From the NCBI RefSeq assembly GCF_037949795.1, contig NZ_CP149934.1:372001-436000 (forward strand): DNA of 64,000 bases, read 5' to 3'. Below, piece after piece: positions 33,479 through 43,184 of this stretch (position 1 is the stretch's first letter; each line of letters opens with the position of its first letter). Below the pieces are notes generated by a model, which saw only the letters and a program-made list of their open reading frames with translations, was not told the origin of the DNA and ran no database searches. Origin of the DNA: Thioclava sp. GXIMD2076. GTDB lineage: Bacteria; Pseudomonadota; Alphaproteobacteria; Rhodobacterales; Rhodobacteraceae. A program made the translations under genes and the position numbers.

Positions 33479-34516
33479 ATGAACAGACCTACGATATCCG
33501 ATCTGGCCAAAGCTGCGGGCGTTTCCGTGTCGACCGTCAATCGCATTCTGGCGGGCGCCGGAAATGTGCGCGACACCACGATCCAGCGCGTGCAGGAAGC
33601 CGCGGTAAATATTGGGTTTTACGGGGTCGAATCGATCAATCAGCAGCTGCGCAGCACCCTGCCCGGTATCCGTCTCGGGTTCCTCCTGCAGCAAGGCAAT
33701 CGCGAGCTTTACCAGATCTTCGGGCGCGCCATTGTCACGGCCTGTCGCGCGAGGCGTGACGCGATCGTTGAACCGGATGTGGAATTTGTGGATGTGCTCA
33801 CGCCAGATAATATCTCATCGCGCCTCACGGCTTTGGCAGAAAGATGTGATGCAGTTGCCATCATCGCCGCCGACCATCCCCTGATCGGCCAGACGATTCG
33901 AAGCCTGCACGAAAGGGGCAAACCGGTTGTAGCCTATATCACCGACCAGTCCGCACCCGAACGGGCAGGCTATGTCGGGGCGGATAACTGGAAACTCGGA
34001 CGGACGGCGGGGTTCCTTATTGCCCAGACGACAAAAAACGCAGGCCGGGTTGCCGTCTTCAACGGCAACCACCGCTATCAGTGTCAGGATGTCGCCGATG
34101 CCAGCTTCCGCTCCTATATGCGCGAACATGCTCCGCATCTGCATGTCGATGAAAGCCGCGCGACACATGAGGAATCGGATGTCGCCTATCAGATGGTGAC
34201 CGAGCTTCTGCAAGATAGCGACGAGGATCTGCGGGGGATCTTCATCGTCGGGGGCGGAATTTCCGGCGTTCTGCGGGCGCTGCGCGAGACAGCACCCGAA
34301 CGACGCGCGAAAATTCAGGTCGTATGCCGCGATATGGGCCCCGAAATCCGAAGGGGATTGTCCGAGCGACTGATTACCGCAGCGCTTTGCCATCCGATCG
34401 GACCCATCTCCAACCTTCTGGTGCAGAGCATGCTCGATTCGCTGTCGCAACAAGGGTCCGGCACAACAACGCAATATGTGCTTCCGTTCGAGATCATCAC
34501 CCCCGAGAACCTCTGA
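33479..34516 (+). CDS. LacI family transcriptional regulator of the inositol operon
   Basis: The 345-residue regulator has the LacI helix-turn-helix TISDLAKAAGVSVSTVNRILAG (residues about 4-25), the hinge with RVQEAAVNIGF, and a periplasmic-binding-like effector domain (about 65-330) with DQSAPERAGYVGADNWKLGRTAGFLIA. It is divergent from the importer/iol operon, which it probably represses in the absence of an inositol-derived inducer. A second LacI protein at 47274 occupies the equivalent place beside the paralogous module. Confidence 0.88.
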   Translation: MNRPTISDLAKAAGVSVSTVNRILAGAGNVRDTTIQRVQEAAVNIGFYGVESINQQLRSTLPGIRLGFLLQQGNRELYQIFGRAIVTACRARRDAIVEPDVEFVDVLTPDNISSRLTALAERCDAVAIIAADHPLIGQTIRSLHERGKPVVAYITDQSAPERAGYVGADNWKLGRTAGFLIAQTTKNAGRVAVFNGNHRYQCQDVADASFRSYMREHAPHLHVDESRATHEESDVAYQMVTELLQDSDEDLRGIFIVGGGISGVLRALRETAPERRAKIQVVCRDMGPEIRRGLSERLITAALCHPIGPISNLLVQSMLDSLSQQGSGTTTQYVLPFEIITPENL

Positions 34517-34535
34517 CGGGGGCATGGCACGGCCA

Positions 34536-35492
34536 CTACGAAATCGTCTCGGCCATCAGCGCGAAATCGCGCGCGTAATACTGGGAGATTCGTTCCTTAA
34601 GATCCTCCGTCAGGAAGGATTCCGCATCGATCATCGGCAGCCGGTCCAGCACTGCGGGCAGAAGCTGCTCGGCGCCGAAATGCGTCACCCCCTCGCCGCT
34701 CCCCGAACGGTTGACGGGCGGCTGGCTCAGCTCGATGCCCGACATGGCCTCCAGATCGCGCACGGCCTGCGCGAGATTGTCGAAATCATAGAGCGCGCTC
34801 CAGTGATGGTCGCCGAGATAGAGATATTGCGGCCGCCAGTGGGGATCGAGGGTTTCGGGCGGCTGTGCGGTAATATGCAGGATGAAATCCCGAAAACGGA
34901 TGCCTCGCGCGAAATCCGGCCCGGGTAACCCTTGCGCCTTCTGTACAGCCTCGATGAGCGGGCCGGTGTGATAAGTCAGGTTGGCGCCATCCATGCGGTT
35001 CACCACGAATTTCTCGATATAGGCCGATAGCAGCCGCCGGTAGGGGTCGCGCAGGATCGCGAAGCTGTAGAGATCGGGATCGCGCCAGATCGCGGAAATC
35101 TCGCTCTCGGTGTAATCCGAAAGCTGCATACCGGTGCGGATATGGTCGGTCAGCTGGTGGATCGAGCGATCAAGGATGTGACGTCTGGGATGATCGGCAA
35201 GATGGACCATCGCGCGTTTGAAATAGCTGCAGGCGTTCTTGCCGATCGGACAGTAGAGAATTCCGAGCTGGCGGGCGATAAAATACTGCCGCTCGGGCCA
35301 AGCCAGATCGGTTTTCTGTGCCCGCTGCGATGTCAAGAACTCCTGCGAGCCGAACAGCGTCCCGAGCAGGCCACCGAAATCGCCGAATTGCGCCTCGGGA
35401 TTGGGGTCGCGCGCAAGAAACAGCTGGAATGTGTCGCGCACCAGAGCATGCGGTAGGGCCGCGGGCAGATCGGTCGGAGCGGCAAGGGTCAT
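34536..35492 (-). CDS. carbohydrate-type sulfotransferase with DUF4214-like N-terminus
   Basis: The 318-residue protein contains YCPIGKNACSYFKRAMV (about residues 79-95), a phosphosulfate-binding loop, and FAILRDPYRRLLSAYIEKF (about 145-165), the 3'-phosphate-binding motif of Golgi-type carbohydrate sulfotransferases (Sulfotransfer_2). Residues about 18-55 (VRDTFQLFLARDPNP ... LFGSQEFL) look like half of a DUF4214 repeat. It overlaps the upstream glycosyltransferase by 4 bp. It is the last gene of the gmd-GT-sulfotransferase operon and probably sulfates a surface glycan using PAPS. Confidence 0.75.
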   Translation of the reverse strand: MTLAAPTDLPAALPHALVRDTFQLFLARDPNPEAQFGDFGGLLGTLFGSQEFLTSQRAQKTDLAWPERQYFIARQLGILYCPIGKNACSYFKRAMVHLADHPRRHILDRSIHQLTDHIRTGMQLSDYTESEISAIWRDPDLYSFAILRDPYRRLLSAYIEKFVVNRMDGANLTYHTGPLIEAVQKAQGLPGPDFARGIRFRDFILHITAQPPETLDPHWRPQYLYLGDHHWSALYDFDNLAQAVRDLEAMSGIELSQPPVNRSGSGEGVTHFGAEQLLPAVLDRLPMIDAESFLTEDLKERISQYYARDFALMAETIS

Positions 35493-38053
35493 TCTGCGGC
35501 CTCCCGTGAGGGGTGATCAAGCTGGTCAAGGATCTGCTCGAGCCGCACCTTATAGCGCGCAGCAATCGGCGTGATCGAGAAATGCGTCCTGATAAAGTCG
35601 AGCGCATAGGCGGTCTTGCGCTCGCGCGCCGCGGGATCCTCATAGACCTGCCGCAAAAGGCGCGCCGCCGTTTCGACATCCGGCTCGGCCCAGACCGCGC
35701 CCTTGGGCGTGAAGATATAATCGCCCTTCGAGAGCGCAGCCTCGGTGCAGGGCACGAGCCATGCGGTATCTTCAGTGCAGAATTCAAGATTGCCCGAATA
35801 GGCCGAACAGACGACCGGCACACCGAGGCTCATCGCTTCGATCATCCCGAACCCCCAGCCTTCCGAACGATGGAGCGACAGATAGCAATCCGCCCCTTTC
35901 TTCAGCCTCAGCAGGTCACGGTAACTGAGCGTCTCGTTCATCAGCAAGATCCGGGGATCGCGGGACATGATCGCCTCCATCTCGTCCCAAATCCGGATCT
36001 GCACGGGATCGAAGACCGAATGCCGGTTCTGGGTCTTAACGATCAGGCGTGCCTCCGGCACGCCCTCGAAGGCCTTCTGGAAGCTGCGCAGGGCATTCAG
36101 CGGGTTCTTGCGTTGCACGAAGGAGAAACTGTCAAAGGCTACAAGACAAACGAAATGCTTGCCCGACAGCCGGAACCTGCGTTCCACGAAGCGGCGCGCG
36201 CTCTGCCGATCGATATCGTCATTGGGCTCAAAACACATCCCCACATTGCGGATAGGGCCATCGAAATGCGGCCGATAGATCTGCACACCATAGTCCGAGG
36301 ACAGCCAGATCTCGTCGAGCATCTGGAGCGCAAGATAGTGGCAGGCCGCCGGACGGTCGAGCTCCCAGTAGAAATAGCCAATATTATAGCTGTGGGAGAA
36401 CACATCGGGTTGATAGGCAAAAGCCAGAGGCACCGATTCCGCATTGAGATGGATGAGATTGATCCTGGCCGGACCATAGCTTTCGATCAGCGTGCCATCG
36501 GTACTAAATCCTTCCGGTGCAGGATTATCCATATCGAAATCGACGCAGCGCAGATGCGTGCCGGTCTGCGCCAGAATGCTGGCCGAAAGCCGTGCGGCCT
36601 GCCCCAGCCCCGAGGCCTTCGCCAGAGGGCCGATCAGCTGGATATCGGCCAGCGCGCCCTTCGGCACCGGAAGCGCGGCCGCTTCCAGCCGGTGCCCGTC
36701 CTCCGTCAGGGTCAGGAAACGCAGGCTTTCAAGGTCGAAGCCCTTCTCGCGCAGTGCATGGGCATAGCGCTCACGCGCAAAAGCAACGCTATTGCGCCCC
36801 GTCACACGCGCGAGGAACGTCTCGAGTTCCGAACGCCCGCCCGATTCCACCGGTAGAAGCAGTGCATCACACAGCCGCCGCGGCATGTAGCGCAGGATAT
36901 CGGGCCGCTTCAATGCCCTCACCAAAAGGATGAGATAAAGCTCCTTGCGGCTTTCGGCACTGCGCCCCGGCGCAAGGAAATGCAGAGCCACGCTCGCATT
37001 GAAGACCCTCTCGGCAAAGGTCGTCAGCGGCCAGTCGTCAAATTGGCGCGAGGGCGCAATGCTGCGTAACAGGTCAGCCATGCTATCGGTGACCAGACAG
37101 TCCTCGACCCCCAGATGCGCCGCGTCCTGCCATGCCCACCAGAACACGAGCCGCGTATATGAGCCGCGGTCATTGAGATCGAGTTCGGCCAGAAGATCGC
37201 GCCTCTGGGCAAGGCGCCACCACATCATTCGCGTAAGACGCTGCCGTGCCCCGCCCATCGAGAGCGTGGCATTGAGATAGGCAATATCTGCAGCACTAAG
37301 TGGGACGCGCTGGCGGCGGGTCGCGTTATAGGTGGTCAGATAGAAATACAGGAAGCGATCGCGCTCGGAACTGTCGGGCACAACCTGAAACTCTTCCTCG
37401 ACCCTGTTGCGGTGGCGCGTAAATTCCTGATACGCGGGCAGGCCGCTTGGCACGCAATCAGCCACCGGAACCAGTGGGCGGGTCTCGAATAGAGCCTTAT
37501 GGGGCACGAGATCCGGCACGCCTTCGGAGAAGGGCTCCGGCACGGGTGCCTCAAGCATCGCGTCGATATCGGCCAGATCCTCTGACAGGAACCGTGCGAT
37601 GAGGGCGGTCAGATCGACAGGATCGGTGTCAGGCCCCGATTGCACCATCAGACCGAGCTGCCCGATCTCGCGCGGTTCGGGCCCGACGATACGGACGCTG
37701 ACCACACCGCCCGCCTGCCGGATCGGCGCGATCAGCGCCTCGGACAGAGGAAAGGCAAATCCGCATCCCAAGGCACAGCCATGATGCGCGGCTACATCGG
37801 CGCGCGGTTGCTCGACCGTCACCACATCCAGTAACGCGCCTTGCGCATAGAGCCCGACCTGCAACCCTGTCGCACGGGGCGCGCGCTCATCGAAGACCCA
37901 GCCCCTGATCGTATCATCCGCGATATGCAGCCCCTCGAGATTGCCGATGAACGGCGCCTGAATGCGGCGGGTCTCGCGCCGGTCACGGAACCGGCGCAGA
38001 CGGGACAGGATTTTGCGGACAACAAGCCGCAGGATGGAAAACAGGCGACGCAT
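35489..38053 (-). CDS. large multidomain glycosyltransferase (GT4-type catalytic domain)
   Basis: The protein is about 854 residues. A basic N-terminus (about 1-35) is followed by a beta-sandwich-like domain (about 40-145, with IRGWVFDERAPRATGLQV), a helical middle region, and a C-terminal GT-B catalytic domain (about 465-850). The last shows GPLAKASGLGQAARL, RLIVKTQNRHS, and the donor-site signature LSLHRSEGWGFGMIEAMSLGVPVV. The ATG at 38053 has GGAGG six nt upstream, which is better spaced than the ATG at 38059. It lies between gmd and the sulfotransferase and probably adds a GDP-mannose-derived or related sugar. Confidence 0.8.
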   Translation of the reverse strand: MRRLFSILRLVVRKILSRLRRFRDRRETRRIQAPFIGNLEGLHIADDTIRGWVFDERAPRATGLQVGLYAQGALLDVVTVEQPRADVAAHHGCALGCGFAFPLSEALIAPIRQAGGVVSVRIVGPEPREIGQLGLMVQSGPDTDPVDLTALIARFLSEDLADIDAMLEAPVPEPFSEGVPDLVPHKALFETRPLVPVADCVPSGLPAYQEFTRHRNRVEEEFQVVPDSSERDRFLYFYLTTYNATRRQRVPLSAADIAYLNATLSMGGARQRLTRMMWWRLAQRRDLLAELDLNDRGSYTRLVFWWAWQDAAHLGVEDCLVTDSMADLLRSIAPSRQFDDWPLTTFAERVFNASVALHFLAPGRSAESRKELYLILLVRALKRPDILRYMPRRLCDALLLPVESGGRSELETFLARVTGRNSVAFARERYAHALREKGFDLESLRFLTLTEDGHRLEAAALPVPKGALADIQLIGPLAKASGLGQAARLSASILAQTGTHLRCVDFDMDNPAPEGFSTDGTLIESYGPARINLIHLNAESVPLAFAYQPDVFSHSYNIGYFYWELDRPAACHYLALQMLDEIWLSSDYGVQIYRPHFDGPIRNVGMCFEPNDDIDRQSARRFVERRFRLSGKHFVCLVAFDSFSFVQRKNPLNALRSFQKAFEGVPEARLIVKTQNRHSVFDPVQIRIWDEMEAIMSRDPRILLMNETLSYRDLLRLKKGADCYLSLHRSEGWGFGMIEAMSLGVPVVCSAYSGNLEFCTEDTAWLVPCTEAALSKGDYIFTPKGAVWAEPDVETAARLLRQVYEDPAARERKTAYALDFIRTHFSITPIAARYKVRLEQILDQLDHPSREAAE

Positions 38054-38081
38054 GGGCATCCTCCGCGCGTGAAAGTAAGGC

Positions 38082-39110
38082 TTAGCGCAGATGCTGCGCC
38101 TGTGCGTCGAAATCGGCCCGCGCCATCATCGCGGCCAGCGCCCGCACATCGGTGCGCGCCTCCCAGCCCAGCTCGATGCGGGCCTTGGACGGATCGCCCA
38201 GCAGCAGCTCCACCTCGGCCGGCCGGTAGAAGCGGGGATTGACCTGCATCAGCTGACGCCCCGAGCGGCGGTCATAGGCGGCCTCCTCCGCGCCCTCCCC
38301 TTCCCAGATCACTTCCATATCCAGCGCCTCGCCGACATAGGTGAAGAAGTCGCGGATCGTGGTGCTGGTCCCCGTCGCCAGCACGAAATCCCCGGGTTTG
38401 TCACGCTGCAGCATCCGCCACATCCCCTCGACATAATCGCCCGCAAATCCCCAATCGCGTTTGGCGGCCATATTGCCCAGTTCCACAGGCGCATTGGCCC
38501 CATGCGCCAGCGCCGCAAGCCCCATCGAGATCTTGCGCGTCACGAATTCCTTGCCGCGCAGCGGGCTCTCATGGTTGAAGAGAATGCCGGAAGACGCATG
38601 CATCCCGAAGCTCTCACGGTAATTCACCGTCATGTAATGGGCAAAGACCTTGGCCACACCATAGGGCGAGCGGGGGTAGAAGGGCGTGCTTTCCAGCTGT
38701 GGCACGGCGCGCACCTCGCCGAACATCTCGGAGGTCGAGGCCTGATAGAACCGGCAGTCGGGACGCAGGGTGCGCAGCGCATCGAGCATTCGCACCACCG
38801 CCATACCATCCACCTCGGCGGTATAAACCGGCACATCCCATGAGGCTCCCACAAAGCTTTGCGCGGCAAGGTTGTAGAACTCGTCCATTGCCACATCGCG
38901 GATCGTGCGGAAGATATTGTTGGCGTCACTCAGATCGAAATCATGCAGATGCAGATGCTGCGTGATTCCCAAAGTGTCGAGACGCATCATGTCCGGCTGT
39001 GAGATACGCCGCACACCGCCATGAACTTCATAGCCTTTTTCGAGAAGAAGACGCGCCAGATAGGCCCCGTCCTGCCCTGTGATTCCGGTAATGAAAGCGA
39101 TCTTTGTCAT
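38082..39110 (-). CDS. gmd: GDP-mannose 4,6-dehydratase
   Basis: The 342-residue short-chain dehydrogenase-type enzyme has the NADP motif GITGQDGAYLARLLLEKG, the catalytic Thr/Glu in QASTSEMFG, and YGVAK with the catalytic Tyr/Lys. NHESPLRGKEFVTRKI and KRDWGFAGDYVEGMW are GMD-specific. It makes GDP-4-dehydro-6-deoxymannose. Neither fucose synthase (WcaG) nor RMD is in the window, so the final deoxysugar (fucose, rhamnose or other) is open. It is first in the operon with the two downstream glycan genes. Confidence 0.93.
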   Translation of the reverse strand: MTKIAFITGITGQDGAYLARLLLEKGYEVHGGVRRISQPDMMRLDTLGITQHLHLHDFDLSDANNIFRTIRDVAMDEFYNLAAQSFVGASWDVPVYTAEVDGMAVVRMLDALRTLRPDCRFYQASTSEMFGEVRAVPQLESTPFYPRSPYGVAKVFAHYMTVNYRESFGMHASSGILFNHESPLRGKEFVTRKISMGLAALAHGANAPVELGNMAAKRDWGFAGDYVEGMWRMLQRDKPGDFVLATGTSTTIRDFFTYVGEALDMEVIWEGEGAEEAAYDRRSGRQLMQVNPRFYRPAEVELLLGDPSKARIELGWEARTDVRALAAMMARADFDAQAQHLR

Positions 39111-39254
39111 TCGTCCCTCTTTGAAAAATCAAGGATGTCACACGAAGAATTGGCTTATCGAACGCTAGGGTAAGAATGGTTAACAAAACCTTTCTTAGTA
39201 AACACTTTTCTCCTTTTGGTTGTGTAAAAATACCCTCCGTCATAATCGGCCTGC

Positions 39255-41939
39255 TTAGTAGGAGAAGCTGTCATAGGCGATTTCGTTCACCGATATGTTA
39301 CGCAGAACCACTTCGACATCTTGGTCGGCAAAGACCGCATCAGCACCGTCCTGCGTGAACTGGGCCTTGATATCGGCCACGCTCGCATAGCCGAACCCCT
39401 CGAAGGACAGGGTGTCCCAGGGCTGGTAATCGACCACCAGATGCGAACCGGGTGTCTCGGCCGAGAACACGAACCGGTCGGCCATCATCCCCCCGAACAG
39501 GATATTCTCGCCACTGCCGCCATCGAGCTGGTTCCACTCGCCCTGTGCCTTCATCCAGGCCTTCAGTGGCGCGGCCATCTGCGCCACGAATTCGGCACTT
39601 TGCGAAAAGCCCTCGACCACCTCGGCGCGGGTCCAGCCCTGATCCATACGGGCACACCAGTCACTCAGCCCCGCCGCATTCGGCGCACGACCCAGAACAT
39701 TTTGGTAAAGAAGCGTCACGAAGCCCGCATCATCGACATTGCCATAGCTCTGCTGGAACTCGGGCGAGTTGACGAACCCGTCGACGACGTCCCCGAAGGA
39801 TTTCCCCTGCGAGAGCGCCGTCGTCCAGACCGTCAGGCCGGCCAGATCCGGTGCGCGCCCGAGCGTCGCCTGATAGAGCCGGAACACGTCATCTGCCCAG
39901 CTTTCCTGATAGCCCGCGCGCGACATATCCAGCACTTCGGATTGCATATTTCGGCTGAATTCCGTGCTCTCGGAAAAGCCTACGACCACATCGGCACGGC
40001 TATTGCCCTCCTGCCCCAGAAACGTGGTCCAGCTTTTCAGACCGGCGGCATCGGGCGCCCGCCCCAACACGTTCTGATAGAGTTGGGTAACAAATTGCGC
40101 ATTGGTCAGCTCGCCATAGGTGGACTGGAACTCGGCCGAATTCACAAAGCCCTCCGCCACTTCGGTGAGGGTCTTCTCGCCCGTCAGGATCTGGGTCGTC
40201 CAGTCCAGATGGCCCGCCACATTGGGCGCACGGTCGAGCGTCGCCTGAAAGATCCGCACCACCTGCGCCGAGGCCGCATCGAATTTCCCATCCTCGATCT
40301 CGCCCAGAAGGAGATCATCGCCAGCGCCCCCCAAGAGCGTATCGGCGCCGCGCCCGCCGGTGACCGTATCGGCCCCGCGATCGCCCTCGAGCCACTCGTC
40401 CTCCGCCGTGCCCACGATATGTTGCGGCCCGAGCGTGAGATAGCTGATATCGATATGCCAGATATCGCGCAGATCCTCGGCACTGAAATCGGACGCCTTC
40501 AGCGACCGCCCGTCCGCAGACATCACCGTCACCGTCTCCTCGCCCAGCGTGATCCTGGCGCCGCCCGTGATGGGGGTGATGGTCAGCGCATCGACCGTGT
40601 AGAAGCGCCCGATCTGCGACAGGTCGATCCGGTCGATCCCGACCTCGAAATCCTCGATCCGGTCGGTGGTGCCATCCTTGGTCAGAACAAATGTATCGGC
40701 CCCCGCGCCCCCCCACATCCGGTCGCTGCCCGCGCCGTCCATGAGGACATCATCCCCCGCACCGCCGCGCAGCGTGTCATTGCCCGCACCGCCCGAGAGG
40801 ATGTCATCGACGCCTGCGCCGGTCAGCGCATCCGCCGCCTTGGTGCCGCTCAGGATCGAGCCCGGATCAACATCGATACTGAACAGCGAGAGCGCCGAGA
40901 GCCCGTCCTCGCCCTCGCCCTGTCCTGCCACATAGAGGCGCAACTCGCCATCGACCACCGCCAGCTCCAGCGCCGAAGGGTCCTCGAGCGCCATGCCTTC
41001 GGTATCGGCGACCGTTTCCAGATGCAGGAGCCGCCCGTCGGGCAATAGCGTCAGGAGCGAGAGCCCGTCATCCCCGCCCCCCGCCACGATATAGGCGCGG
41101 CCCTCGTATTCGACCGCCTCCAACACGGTCAGCTGGCCGAAACGCGTCGTCAGGTCATCATTCACCTGATCTGTCACCGTCAGCTGGCCCGCAGCATCGA
41201 TCCTCGCAACCGTCACCGAGCTGGACCCCTGCGCGCCCACCAGCACATAGACCTGCCCCGCCAGCGTGACCTGCGTCAGCGCGACAGGGTTCGAGATCGC
41301 CAGACCATCGGCCAGATCAAGCCCCGCCTGCGCGCTGACCTTGCCCGTGGAGGAGAGCGCATAGCAGCCCAGTTTCGGATCGTCATCCGACAGGGTCAGC
41401 ACATAGGTCGCACTGCCAACGGTCACCGTCTCGATATCGCGGAGAGTGCCCGCCGCAAGATCCGCCCGCGCCGTCACCGACAGCGCCCCGCTCGTGCCGA
41501 GCGTATAGACCGTGAACCCGTTTTCCTCGCGCCCCGCCGTAATCAGAAGATCGGTGCTGCCAATCGACACGGTTTCAAGGATATTGATCGCGTCGAGGCA
41601 ACTATTCCCGAGCGTGAAGGCCTGATTGAGCGTGCCGTTACTGGCCACCCAATAGCCCGCCACGCCACTGATCAGCGGGCCTGAGGCGAGAAGGGCGAGC
41701 TTGCCGCCAACCTCGCAGAGCGCCAGATCGACCGTGCCGTAGAGGCCCGAGCCTGCGGGATAGAGCGCCAGATCGAGTAATTTGGCCCCCGTAGCCGCAT
41801 CGCGCACGACGACGCCGCCGCCCTCGCCCGAGGCCTGATAGAGCACGCCCCCGTCGAGCGACAGGAGCAGGTCGTCGATCGAACTCATATACTTGGTGGC
41901 GCCCGTCGTCGCCATTCCCAGATGTGTCAGATAGCCCAT
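39255..41939 (-). CDS. secreted RTX/DUF4214 protein with N-terminal beta-propeller-like region
   Basis: The protein is about 894 residues. An N-terminal region (about 15-350) of repeated blades such as VLVGAQGSSSVTVARIDAAG is propeller-like. Two clusters of calcium-binding nonapeptides follow (GGAGNDTLRGGAGDDVL around 375 and GGRGADTLLGGAGDDLLLG around 525), with DUF4214 repeats (about 560-795, LYQNVLGRAPDAAGL) and a C-terminal domain of about 95 residues. No Sec signal is present, fitting type I secretion. The Met at 41939 is chosen as start because the longer frame runs into the divergent promoter, but AAGGAGG is rather distant. It probably serves in matrix or adhesion at the cell surface. 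Confidence 0.8.
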   Translation of the reverse strand: MGYLTHLGMATTGATKYMSSIDDLLLSLDGGVLYQASGEGGGVVVRDAATGAKLLDLALYPAGSGLYGTVDLALCEVGGKLALLASGPLISGVAGYWVASNGTLNQAFTLGNSCLDAINILETVSIGSTDLLITAGREENGFTVYTLGTSGALSVTARADLAAGTLRDIETVTVGSATYVLTLSDDDPKLGCYALSSTGKVSAQAGLDLADGLAISNPVALTQVTLAGQVYVLVGAQGSSSVTVARIDAAGQLTVTDQVNDDLTTRFGQLTVLEAVEYEGRAYIVAGGGDDGLSLLTLLPDGRLLHLETVADTEGMALEDPSALELAVVDGELRLYVAGQGEGEDGLSALSLFSIDVDPGSILSGTKAADALTGAGVDDILSGGAGNDTLRGGAGDDVLMDGAGSDRMWGGAGADTFVLTKDGTTDRIEDFEVGIDRIDLSQIGRFYTVDALTITPITGGARITLGEETVTVMSADGRSLKASDFSAEDLRDIWHIDISYLTLGPQHIVGTAEDEWLEGDRGADTVTGGRGADTLLGGAGDDLLLGEIEDGKFDAASAQVVRIFQATLDRAPNVAGHLDWTTQILTGEKTLTEVAEGFVNSAEFQSTYGELTNAQFVTQLYQNVLGRAPDAAGLKSWTTFLGQEGNSRADVVVGFSESTEFSRNMQSEVLDMSRAGYQESWADDVFRLYQATLGRAPDLAGLTVWTTALSQGKSFGDVVDGFVNSPEFQQSYGNVDDAGFVTLLYQNVLGRAPNAAGLSDWCARMDQGWTRAEVVEGFSQSAEFVAQMAAPLKAWMKAQGEWNQLDGGSGENILFGGMMADRFVFSAETPGSHLVVDYQPWDTLSFEGFGYASVADIKAQFTQDGADAVFADQDVEVVLRNISVNEIAYDSFSY

Positions 41940-42206
41940 CCGCCTCGCCCCAAACCTCCTTGCAGACGCGCCACCGGTTATCCTGTCCCGATACTTTGCC
42001 CGATGGCGCGCTGGCTGTTCCCACATGCGCAAGATGGACACAAAGCCTGCCCGAAAGCGGATCAAAATGGGAACAAAACATGGCTTTTACCGCCGATTTG
42101 GCTCAAATGCCAACGGTCGCGCCCTCGGCAGCATGCTGCCGCCCAGCCTTTGGAGATGTCGCAACACCGCTGGACAATCCGGAATGGGGCGCGCAAATAT
42201 ACCGGC

Positions 42207-43184
42207 ATGGAAAACCCTGTTTCGTCCCTGATTTCGGCCACCCAGACGCCCCATATCCGCATCATCATGGCCTGCCGGAACGGCGCCGCACATCTGCCCG
42301 ACCAGCTGGCCAGTTTCGAGCGCCAGACCCATCGCAACTGGTCACTCGATGCCAGCGATGACGGATCGAGCGATGCCACCACCGATATTCTCGAGGCTTT
42401 CCGCAAGCGCCATCCCTCTCGGGTGCGGATCTTTGACGGGCCCCGCGCGGGTGTGGCCCCCGCGTTTCTCACGCTGGCCGCCCGCGCCGCCAAGGATGCC
42501 CCCGAGGCGGCCCTTGCGCTCTCCGATCAGGATGATGTCTGGTCGAAGGTAAAGCTCGCGCGCTCGGTGCGCTGGATGAAGCGCGCAGGCGATCCCGCCC
42601 GCGACCCGCTCGTCTATGCCAGCAGAACCATCCTGACCGATACGCACCTCAAGAAGCTGGGCCTGTCGCATCTGCATATGCGCGGACCGTCCTTCCGCAA
42701 CTCGCTGGTGCAGAACATCCTCGGCGGCAATACGATCGTGCTGTCGGCACCGGCTGCCGCCATTCTGGGCCAGTCGGCGCAAGCCGCGATCTCGGCCAGA
42801 GTGCCCTATCACGACTGGTGGATCTACATGATGATGGCGGGGGCAGGCGCGCAGATCTTCAACGATCCCAAACCCACGCTCTATTACCGCCAGCACGGTT
42901 CGAACCAGCTGGGCCATCACGGACCGGTGCGTGGCCGTCTCAAGCGGCTGGGCACAGTCGCCAAACGCCATTTTTCCGGCTGGCTGGATGCCAATATCGC
43001 GGCGCTCTTTGCCAACCGCCTGTCGCTGACCCCCGAGAACGACGCACTGCTGATGCGGTTCCTGTCGGCGCGCAAGATGGGCGGTGGCGCCTACGGGAGA
43101 GCACTGCGCGAGCTGGATATCCACCGCCAGACGCTACAGGGCGACCGCGTGCTACAGGTGATGGCGCGCACCGGACGGCTCTAG
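42207..43184 (+). CDS. family 2 glycosyltransferase (rhamnosyltransferase-like)
   Basis: The protein of about 325 residues has the GT2 N-terminal IRIIMACRNGAAHLPDQLAS, the nucleotide-binding DASDDGSSDATTDIL, and the acidic ALSDQDDVW motif, followed by HDWWIYMMMAGAG. The DQDDVW form is typical of O-antigen and exopolysaccharide rhamnosyltransferases. The start is uncertain, since no good ribosome site precedes 42207 and an in-frame ATG lies at 42156. It is divergent from the RTX/DUF4214 gene and converges on luxR with the stop codons overlapping. Confidence 0.8.
   Translation: MENPVSSLISATQTPHIRIIMACRNGAAHLPDQLASFERQTHRNWSLDASDDGSSDATTDILEAFRKRHPSRVRIFDGPRAGVAPAFLTLAARAAKDAPEAALALSDQDDVWSKVKLARSVRWMKRAGDPARDPLVYASRTILTDTHLKKLGLSHLHMRGPSFRNSLVQNILGGNTIVLSAPAAAILGQSAQAAISARVPYHDWWIYMMMAGAGAQIFNDPKPTLYYRQHGSNQLGHHGPVRGRLKRLGTVAKRHFSGWLDANIAALFANRLSLTPENDALLMRFLSARKMGGGAYGRALRELDIHRQTLQGDRVLQVMARTGRL

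Noticed and set aside
39111..39254. CtrA-type site (TTAA-N7-TTAA) upstream of gmd
   Set aside because: Only one good half-site (GTTAAC) is present. The second half does not fit.
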